Assembly (NCBI GenBank): GCA_014621425.1
Contig: JAANBB010000001.1
Span: 248,001-312,000 of the forward strand
Direction of reading: 5' to 3'
DNA length: 64,000 bases
From: Cylindrodendrum hubeiense
Lineage: Eukaryota > Ascomycota > Sordariomycetes > Hypocreales > Nectriaceae
The number at the start of each line of letters is the position of its first letter. Positions within the stretch are counted from its first letter, which is position 1. The translations under genes were made by a program, and so were the position numbers. Shown here in pieces: positions 56,048-64,000 of the stretch. The notes beneath the pieces are model-generated. The model was given only the letters and a program-made list of their open reading frames with translations. It had not been told where the DNA came from and ran no database searches.

Positions 56048-59000
56048 ATGTTGCTTTTTTTCAATAGGCCGTTAAGTCCTAGCTTCCTGGTACTGTTATG
56101 GCTGGCACTGTTCTTGCCGTTGGTACAAGCCCAGGTATCTACCGTTAATGGCCAGGCTGTGCACGATGGAACTGCGGTAGAGCAGAACCCACATGGGATA
56201 CCGACCCTGGTTTACAACTGCGCCAAAGTGCCAGCATTGTGCGAGAACGTCCATCAGCAATACCCGCTGAACACATACACGCATACGCCGCAGCCTGGCC
56301 AGTCGGTCACAGGCCACAGCACGTTGCAAGGCCGCACCCACCTCCTGCTGCATTTTGACACGGGCGCCAAGTCTCAGATTCAGAGAGGCGTGGCTTGTAA
56401 TACTGGTTGGAAAAAGCGCCATGTCTGTCCTGAGACTAATCAACCACAGTAAGTGTTTCCAGATGCATCCGAAAAAGGAGAAGATCAATGAGATCCACTG
56501 ACGGCTTGGGGCGAAATAGTACCGTCCCAGAAGGGGCAGTGCTCGGAGACGGGTCTTTTCCGGCAGCCAGATGGAACCCGAACGGCCTAAAATTTGGCGA
56601 TTCAGGATACAACAGAATTGCAGATAGGCTCGGTCAATTCTCTGGAATGATGTGGACCTGTGACGAGTTTCCCTTTGCCAGGTAACGAACACTTTCAGTT
56701 GTGTCGGCGAAGCTTCAGGCCTATAACTGACGATGTCCTCCCCGCAGTTCTATAGAAGGGGGGAGCGGAGCGCTGACGTACTGCACGCCTCAGAACGCAG
56801 CATGTGGGGGAAAGAATGGTTTGCCTGCTGGGGCAGCGTTCGTCCCCACGGAACAAGACTTCCAGAGCTGGGCTCTGAGTGGTCTTCGGACGGCTGTGTG
56901 GACTACGAAGAAGGTGGGTATATTCCGGTATCACTTCAGAACGGAATTCAAGGCGGAACTAGACCCTGAGGCTCTGAGGGTGGAGTGGTTTGGCGACGGC
57001 TCGGGAATGGTGACCCCCTATGGAAAGCGTTCGATTGAAGATCGTGATGTTGAACCCGGCGTTGTCCGGGTGATTGAGAGCATTTATGGGAATGGTAGTG
57101 TTGAGACGAGGTATGAGAACATACATAAAGACGAAGTAAGTACGATTTTCACGTAAATAAGGGTGTGGTGATACTGATCATGTCCAATGCTCTAGTACAA
57201 GCTGCTGCGCAGATCATGGGATGAATATCTCGTCGGTAATGGCTCAGCGGTGAACCTCGAATCAGGGGATACGAAGCAGTCGATGGGACAGATGAACGAC
57301 CGAGCTGTTGACGATGGCGATGACGATCAGACGAAGCTCAGTCGGGTCTGGCTGACTGCGTCGGGCAACGGCACCAACCCAGCTCGTCAAGGATATGAGG
57401 CTCTGGCGAAGTCTCCGCCACTTCCAATCCTCGAGATAGCTCGAGACTTCGTGGAAGAACAAAAAGAAGACAAGCCAGTCGAAGAGCCATATATCATACG
57501 CGTCGTCGAAGCGAGCGACGGCGCCGACAACTCTACTACGGAAGATGGCAACAATCTGGCGCCGAGAGATGAACAAACGGAAGGATGGATGTTTCGTCGC
57601 CAGTCTCAACGACAATGCGATCCCACGACGCCATGCCCCGACGGTAGTTGTTGCAACAAAAAGGGGCGGTGCGGGTACGGCGACGAAATTTGCGGTCCCA
57701 AGGTCTGCGTATCCAATTGTAAGGCCACGGCGCTTTGCGGCAAGGACAGCCTCGAAGGCAAAGTCAAGTGTCCGCTCAACGTATGCTGCAGTGCCTACGG
57801 CTACTGTGGCGTCGAAGACACATTCTGCGAGGGTGCCGGTAAGGACGCCCCATGCCAGAAGGGCTTCGGGAGCTGCAACAAGATCGACCCACCGTCGTGC
57901 GGAGGGCGCTCAGCATTTGCGAGGAGCATCGGCTACTATCAATTTGCAAACGTGCGCGATAGGCAATGTAATCGCATCTCCCCGAAGCAGATTCGCACCG
58001 AGGGCTTTACCCACTTGTACGGAGCGTTTGCGACCATTGATCCTAGTACTTTTGCCGTCAAACCATGGCATCCAGACGACGTCGCGCTGTACAAGGAGTT
58101 TACAGCCCTCAAGAAGAAGGGACTCGAAACGTGGATCGCCATCGGAGGCTGGACGTTCAATGACCCTGGTGCAACGCGTACTACCTTTAGTGACTTGGCC
58201 GCGAATCCTACACGGCGGACACGGTTCATCAAGTCTGTGGCCAGCTTCCTCGAGCTGCACGGGTTCCAAGGCGTGGACCTGGATTGGGAATAGTAGGTTG
58301 AAATCCTTTCGTTTTGGTATACATCGTGTCATATAATGTCTCAGCAAGCCAGCTACTGACTCGAGCAAAACAATAGCCCAGGTGCCCCTGATCGTGGTGG
58401 TCGCAAAGAAGACACGGACAATTACGTATCTCTCCTCAAGGAAATGCGCGCCGTATTCGGAACCAAGTACGGAATCAGCGTAGCCATCCCCACGAGCTAC
58501 TGGTACTTGCGCTGGTTCAAGCCCAAGGAGATGGAGCCGTATGTCGACTACTTTGGCGTCATGACGTACGATCTCCACGGGCCGTGGGACGAGGACGTCA
58601 AGCAGATTGGGCGTGTCATCCTCGGGCACACCAATGTGCCGGAGATTGCGAACTGGTCTCTGCCACTGTACTACGACGGCGTCAGCCCGGCCAAACTCAA
58701 CATGGGCCTTGCCTACTACGCTCGCGGCTACACGGTCGCCGACTCCAACTGTAACGGTGTCGGGTGCGACTGGGCCAGCACAAGTCGGCCAGCGCCGTGC
58801 ACCAACTTTGGTGGCGTCATGTCACTCGAGGAGATTGAGAGGCTGATCGACGAGGAGCCAGGCATGTCGACAAAGCTGCTGGCCAAGGACATGATGATGG
58901 AGCTCAAGTTCGGCGATCAGTGGATTGGCTACGACAACGATGACACGATTCAGATGAAGAAGCGCTGGGCAAGTAGCCGGTGCTTTGGCGGCACCATGGT

Positions 59001-60399
59001 TTGGAGCGTCGACATGTACTCAGGTTCCGGAAGCGGAGACACCCCAGACGACGGAGGCTCCGGGGACTCGGATGATCCCGGTGGAAACCAGGGTACCGGC
59101 TCCGGTCTTATATACATCGACCCGGAGATCTGGGACAAGGACTCTCCCGAGGTCAAATGCGTGCCGCCATGCACCATGGTCCTGCCGCCGTCATCTCTAA
59201 AGAAGCCCATCACGCTGACTATCCCACCCTACGAGACCTCACTCGACGTCGCCTGGAGTGGCACCGACGGCTGGCACAGCACCATCCAGAAGACAACACT
59301 GACTGTGCCCGTGGTGACTATCACCACCGTTGATGTCTGGCATATCACGGTGCGAGAGAAACGGACCGATTACACCAACATTTGGTCAACATTCCCAATC
59401 ACGCCAAGCATAAGGCTACCGACATTTACCATCACCAATAAGCTGCCCGAAACAACCAAAGACAGCGTCACACGACCCCCGGGGACCAGGACCATCACTC
59501 CGCCGCCATACCCTTGGACTTACACGCCCCCAGACCCACCAAAGTCGAAGCCTACGTCGGATACGCCTGGTGGAGGTGATGATGATGACGACGACGATGG
59601 TGTGCCACCCTTCCCCATCGTAACCTGGCGTCCTGGAAAACCCGGGCCCATATGCAAGAAGAACTGCGGCAAGAACTGTCTCATCTTCTGCTCCTACCCC
59701 TGTCTTCTCGACTGTCCGGACGGGGGCACAGACTTCCCGGACCCACAGAACCCCAAGCCGCCGGGGGGTCCCAAGCCTACGGGGAAGCCAGTGAAGCCGA
59801 AGGATCCACCAAAGGCTGGCACCGAGCCCGAGAACGAAGAGCACGAAACCGACGAGCAGCAGTGCGCCATCGAGCTGGGCCTCCCGCTACCAACGTGGCG
59901 CGACCCAGACGCGACAACGAGCGTCAAACCGAAGCCCACGCCACCCAAGTCATCTCCCAAGCCGGACCCGACACCACCGTCGCCTAACCCCGACACGGAA
60001 GAGTTGGACTGCTACAACAGTGGCCAGTTCATCAACCGCGGCCTGGCCATTGAGGCGCTTGAGTACTTCTGCGACCGTTTCGAGGGCCAGGTGCTAGATG
60101 CGACGCGGCCCGAGACAGAGCGCACGCTCATGTGCAAGCGCGGCGTCCATTGCATCCCCAATGGTAATGGCTGCTTCGTAGACGTCGTCATGAGCGTCAC
60201 GGTCAAGAATGGGTGTCGCTTCACCATGGGTGGCAAGGGGGCCAAGTCGGAGTGTGGTCGAATCTTAAGACGGATGATCGACGAATGCGATACATCCTCG
60301 ACCCAGTTCAAGCAGGGTGGTAAGTTAAGCAGCAACTGTGCGGATTGGAGGTTTGATCCCAATAATCGCTGGAACCCGACTGCGAAGGATCAGTGTTGA
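56048..60399 (+). CDS. NucA/NucB-like domain plus chitin-binding GH18 chitinase (killer-toxin-like)
   Basis: Predicted 1365 residues in five exons (56048-56448, 56493-56681, 56748-57135, 57196-58292, 58377-60399). Residues 1-30 include a strong signal peptide. A domain at about 170-320 has the CDEFPFA and EGG signature of NucA/NucB deoxyribonucleases, split by intron 2. Hevein-type modules (CCNKKGRCGYG, CCSAYGYCG) lie at about 490-570. A GH18 barrel runs from SIGYYQFAN to about 890; intron 4 splits its active site, GVDLDWE joined to YPGAPDRGG. The catalytic Asp and Glu are present, though the first Asp of the usual DxxDxDxE is Gln. A Pro-rich linker and a Cys-rich C-terminal domain follow. 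The layout recalls subgroup C chitinases; the nuclease assignment needs testing. Confidence 0.85.
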
Positions 60400-61430
60400 T
60401 TAGAGCTTCCACTGAGAAATGCCAACAAGAGACTAGCATATACATATATATATGTTTATACATGTGTTAAGTCGTTCTATTAGCGCGTCGCGTAGTTAAT
60501 ACTTACATATTTTCAACCTACTGTGTTAAACAGGGAGGATTGGGCAGTTACCTAGGACGCTTAGCGGTGCCTAGGCTTGAGGTGAGGCTCGACACAACTT
60601 GGCCCATCAACGCCTAGCGCCTCAAGCATTTGGCTTGTCTTTTGTGAGTCATCCCGGGATAAGAAAGCTCTTAGTAGCAATGGAAAATGGCAAGGTGGCC
60701 GCACGTCACTTACTCCCGGCACACTTCAGGCAGCAGCATGATCATGTAGGAGCTGTTGGGGATCTGTCGTGCGGAGAGGGGTGTAAACGCAATTAGCGAT
60801 ATACAGCCGCCGACGCGTTATCGCAATACTTCAGGGGCTTCGCTTACAGTGTGTTCGGTTAGTGCTTGAAGATGACACCATGTGAGCATATTGAGTGTAA
60901 TCGCATCAGCACTTTACGACAAGTCAGTTTGGTCTCAATGTTGGGGGTTGGCAGGAGCCGACCCGACTGGACCCAAATGGGGGACACACGTGAGATTTTA
61001 TTCGGTGAATGCCCCATGAAGTCAGTGATAAACCTATGATAAAAACAGTAACGTAGTGTTAAGCGTCAACAGAGGCGTGTTTGTTTGTTGTAGCACATTC
61101 TCCTCTTTCGTGCGGAGACACGTACACTTTAACTTTGGCTTGGATATGATCGTCAGAAAATAGATGGTATGAAGACATTAATATTGTTTACAAACCAGCT
61201 TCGTATTCATTGTATCACATGCAAATAGTCTACTGCTCCCCTGCAAGTTAGCGGGGCAGATAATTTGTCATTCCTGGGCATGCGTTGGTGCTGGGGTAAA
61301 TACCTTAAGTGAACTCATAAAGAACAACACGGGCCTTCTCCTTGTCTTCTCCTCTCTCCACGTTCAACATACGACTGCACAACACCATTGCACCTGAACT
61401 TGCCACCGCCTTACCAAACACCGCTACGCC
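60400..61430. other. Intergenic between chitinase and F-box genes
   Basis: About 1 kb. A short TATATATA run lies at 60443-60452. The small frame at 60599-60796 has no motif. The last 150 nt are C-rich and likely the leader of the F-box gene. Confidence 0.4.
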
Positions 61431-62894
61431 ATGGAACTCAACAATCTCCCCAATGAGGTGCTGAGCAACATCTTCAGTCACTTACTTACCGATCTCCAAA
61501 AGCACCGCCTCCACAATGACTTCATAGTCGACATTTGGCCAGTCCGCCTCGTGTGCCGCAAGTGGAACGATCTTGCGACCAAGCAACTCTTCCAAACGCT
61601 GACGCTCTACCACACCGAAGAGACGGTGGAGGAAAGCTGGAGCTCGTGGCAGCATCTTCTAGACTCTAGCGCCATCAGAGCCGCCGTTCGCCGCGTCGCC
61701 ATCGAGAGCACTCCGTGGGAAGACCTGTCTGGGCGTGAAGCCTCGGTGTGGGAGCCGTGGGCGGAGAAGGGCGAATGGCCCGACTTCACCTCGGCAATTG
61801 ACCGCATCTGCGATTTGCCGCACCTCACCACGCTGGAGGTGCGCTTTTCGTATCATTGCGTTGGGCGTCATGGGGACCAGTCTGACCCAGAGCGTGAGTC
61901 GTCGGTGACGCGCCAGCAGACTCTCAAAAGCGTGTTGAGGGCCATGAGACAGCGAGCAGCTCGTCCAAATATGAGCGTCATTAACGAACTGGTCCTGGTT
62001 TACCTACAGAATACACCTCTGCCTAAGAACCTCACTGACGGCCTTTTCGAAAATATCGAGCGGCTACACATCTTCACTGCCTTTGAAGTGCGCGAGCCGC
62101 CAGAAGACGACACACGGCTAGTCGAACTGCACGAATACGAGCCCTACATGCAAAATATACTAATACCTCCAATTGCCGAGCAGCTTGTTGAGCTAACTCT
62201 TACTTCCCCAAACTGCTGGGGTGCCGTCCCCGGGGAGTTCAACGGCAAAGGGCTGCACTTCCCGCGACTGAAGACTCTAACGCTGGCGAGATATGTTATT
62301 GCACATCGCGATCAGTTCGACTGGGTGCTTGCACAGGAGTCTCTAACCTCCCTGGCAATGCACAGCTGCGCGATAGGCTCGCATATCCTCGTCCGCCAGC
62401 CCGAGTTCGCATACTGGGGCGTAGACTCGCGAGACTGGATATGGGCTCAAGACCCGCCTGATGATGAGTATGATGAAGATGATGAAGAAGATGAATATCG
62501 CCGTACTGCAATCTCCTACACGATACGTCCCGAAGATCACGCTCTCGCTCCCGGCTTCTATACCCATTATTTACGATGGGAGACCGTCTTTGATAGTATT
62601 GGTCGAAGACTTCCTCATCTACAACACTTCAACTTCACCAAGGAGCAGTGGTGGGAGTATTTCCGGCAAGATCGGCACGTGAACTGTGAGGCGCTGGTGA
62701 ATCGGTATCTTGGTTTCTGTGGATTTTGGGGTGAGCTGTGGGCGTATGAGCTAAACAAATGCAACTTTGTAGAAGAGAATCATCCGGGTACGCCGAATGA
62801 GCTGCTGGCGTTGACTGAGGAAGCTGACCGTCGAGCGTTTGAGAGCCTTCTTCATAAAACTACAGAGCGAAGAAGAACTGGGAGGTCAGCGTAG
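61431..62894 (+). CDS. F-box protein
   Basis: Single-exon gene for 487 residues. The F-box lies at residues 1-55: LNNLPNEVLSNIFSHLL, then VRLVCRKWNDLATKQLFQTL. The rest is a leucine-rich helical array without clear LRR consensus (for example LPHLTTLEVRF, FPRLKTLTLARYV, LTSLAMHSC), as in many fungal F-box proteins. An acidic run (EYDEDDEEDEY) lies at about 350. It should act as the substrate-recognition subunit of an SCF ubiquitin ligase; the target is unknown. ATG choice is clear, as the F-box starts at once. Confidence 0.88.
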   Translation: MELNNLPNEVLSNIFSHLLTDLQKHRLHNDFIVDIWPVRLVCRKWNDLATKQLFQTLTLYHTEETVEESWSSWQHLLDSSAIRAAVRRVAIESTPWEDLSGREASVWEPWAEKGEWPDFTSAIDRICDLPHLTTLEVRFSYHCVGRHGDQSDPERESSVTRQQTLKSVLRAMRQRAARPNMSVINELVLVYLQNTPLPKNLTDGLFENIERLHIFTAFEVREPPEDDTRLVELHEYEPYMQNILIPPIAEQLVELTLTSPNCWGAVPGEFNGKGLHFPRLKTLTLARYVIAHRDQFDWVLAQESLTSLAMHSCAIGSHILVRQPEFAYWGVDSRDWIWAQDPPDDEYDEDDEEDEYRRTAISYTIRPEDHALAPGFYTHYLRWETVFDSIGRRLPHLQHFNFTKEQWWEYFRQDRHVNCEALVNRYLGFCGFWGELWAYELNKCNFVEENHPGTPNELLALTEEADRRAFESLLHKTTERRRTGRSA

Positions 62895-63551
62895 CCCAAT
62901 TCGACAGCATCTTGAAGTGGTGTGCCTACATCTTCTCCCCATTAGGACTCTAAGGCAAACTAGGTATCGGGATATTAGTGACCAAGGATGGGGTTAACGT
63001 GATAGGACTACATGTATATAAAAGAATTATGCTCAATTGGGTATGTTACATACATATTACGAGCAGTGATAGCATAATATGGCAATAAGTAGCAAGAACA
63101 TGTCTGGAGTTTGAGTGCGCTCATCTTGCAACATGTATACTATCCAGAAAGGCCAGTATACTGACATGGTGTTATCGACTACATTGATAAGGTATAGTTT
63201 CAGTAATTGGGCTGTTTAGCTTCCACGGCGTGGGTAAAGGATTCCTGGCAGTGTTAGAGACACCAAAACAAAGCTGCACACTTTTAGCACGTAGTAGTAT
63301 AAAATGATATCGATCCCTACACTGCTCAAGCTTAGCACCAGAAGTAACAACATATGGATAAGACTGCGCCTCAATACGATTAGAAAGATACGTCAGTTAC
63401 AATTATGAATTTTCTAATCAATTCTTCCATCCATGACCGCTTGTATTAACCTTTGTTTCTCACACCCGTGGTGTATATCCCATTTCATTTACCGCTCTTC
63501 ACTAAACTGATTCGGAGACGATTGACTTCCGGCTAATATAGACTGTCAAGA
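62895..63551. other. Intergenic between convergent genes
   Basis: AT-rich 660 nt spacer between the F-box gene and the small minus-strand gene. Nothing is recognised. Confidence 0.4.
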
Positions 63552-63874
63552 CTATTTTTTGCTTTGGGTGAATTTTCCTCTTGCAAGGCTGGCATGTTCG
63601 TCGGTCATAATTGAACCATCCCCATTCGCATAAAGAGAGTCTGTCTTATTCTTCCTTGAGGCCTTCTTCGACCAAAACATGTCGTCAAAGTTGCCTGGCA
63701 CTGAGTTAGTTACTCCACAAATGGCGATGTTGACTTACACCTACCGTTGTTCTTGATGAGCTCTGTGTAGCTCGTGGTCTCTGTTCTTGACTTTGAAGAA
63801 GTTGAAGAGGGAGGGCATGCGTGCCGTTGACTCAAGTCGATTTCGATGGGTGCATTGTCGGCTGATTGTGACAT
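63552..63874 (-). CDS. Small two-exon gene, 90-residue protein
   Basis: Two exons (63874-63745 and 63694-63552) join over a 50 nt intron (GTAGGT donor, CTAAC branch, CCAG acceptor) to give 90 residues in frame. The first half is Ser/Thr-rich (PPSSTSSKSRTETTSYTEL); the second half, NFDDMFWSKKASRKN and TDEHASLARGKFTQ, looks like a conserved core. No signal peptide, membrane segment or cysteine pattern is seen. I do not recognise a family with certainty; short conidiation- or stress-type proteins have a similar look. The clean splice supports a real gene. Confidence 0.6.
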
Positions 63875-64000
63875 TTTGGGCGGGTCTGGAATAGAGATCC
63901 TTGACTGTCTTTATTCTTGATGGTGGAGAACCTGCAAATGGACAATACGTATAGATCTAGAGTGCATCCTTTAAGTATGAAAAGACGAGCTATGGGAGCT
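63875..64000. promoter_or_regulatory. 5' flank of the small minus-strand gene, cut by the window end
   Basis: Only 126 nt of upstream DNA is available. The promoter lies here and beyond; nothing specific is seen. Confidence 0.3.

Noticed and set aside
1..64000. Search for tRNA, rRNA, CRISPR and transposases
   Set aside because: Nothing resembling these was seen by eye; a tRNAscan, RepeatMasker or Infernal run could still find short or decayed copies.

Overview
The window is nuclear DNA of a filamentous ascomycete (Pezizomycotina, most likely a Sordariomycete). Most genes carry several 45-75 nt introns with GT..AG ends and CTNAC-like branch sites. Gene content is typical of these fungi: Zn2Cys6 regulators, a HET protein, LysM proteins, a GH18 chitinase, F-box proteins. 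I see no transposase, rRNA, tRNA or CRISPR. All functions are read from motifs by eye; no database search was run.

Layout. 0.6-5.4 kb: an isochorismatase-like hydrolase, a tungstate-type periplasmic-binding-protein homologue and a Zn2Cys6 regulator. 5.4-7.4 kb: mostly non-coding, with one relic. 7.4-18.7 kb: metabolic genes, namely an APC amino acid permease, an MFS sugar transporter, a RidA protein, a Zn2Cys6 regulator, a zinc alcohol dehydrogenase and an SDR. 18.9-19.6 kb: a short-repeat array whose relatives recur inverted at 44.8-45.2 kb.

19.9-33.1 kb is the most coherent block. It holds two paralogous Zn2Cys6 regulators, each divergent from an intronless enzyme gene (a DapA-family lyase and a glucarate-dehydratase-type enolase), plus a ketopantoate-reductase-like gene and an MFS sugar transporter. 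The promoters share a TCGGA/TCGGAT element. I infer an aldarate or sugar-acid catabolic cluster: uptake, dehydration to a keto-deoxy acid, then DapA-type conversion.

34-45 kb is accessory DNA: a secreted two-module Cys-rich protein, a HET-domain gene with an in-frame stop, a decayed fragment, a GNAT-ankyrin protein and a membrane protein with an uncertain 3' part. 45.7-60.4 kb is a cell-wall block: a GH5-like glycanase with seven Cys-rich repeats and a probable GPI anchor, a seven-LysM secreted protein, a LysM plus hevein-domain secreted protein, and, divergent from it, a 1365-residue protein joining a NucA/NucB-like nuclease domain, hevein-type domains and a GH18 chitinase. The window ends with an F-box protein and a small two-exon gene encoding 90 residues.
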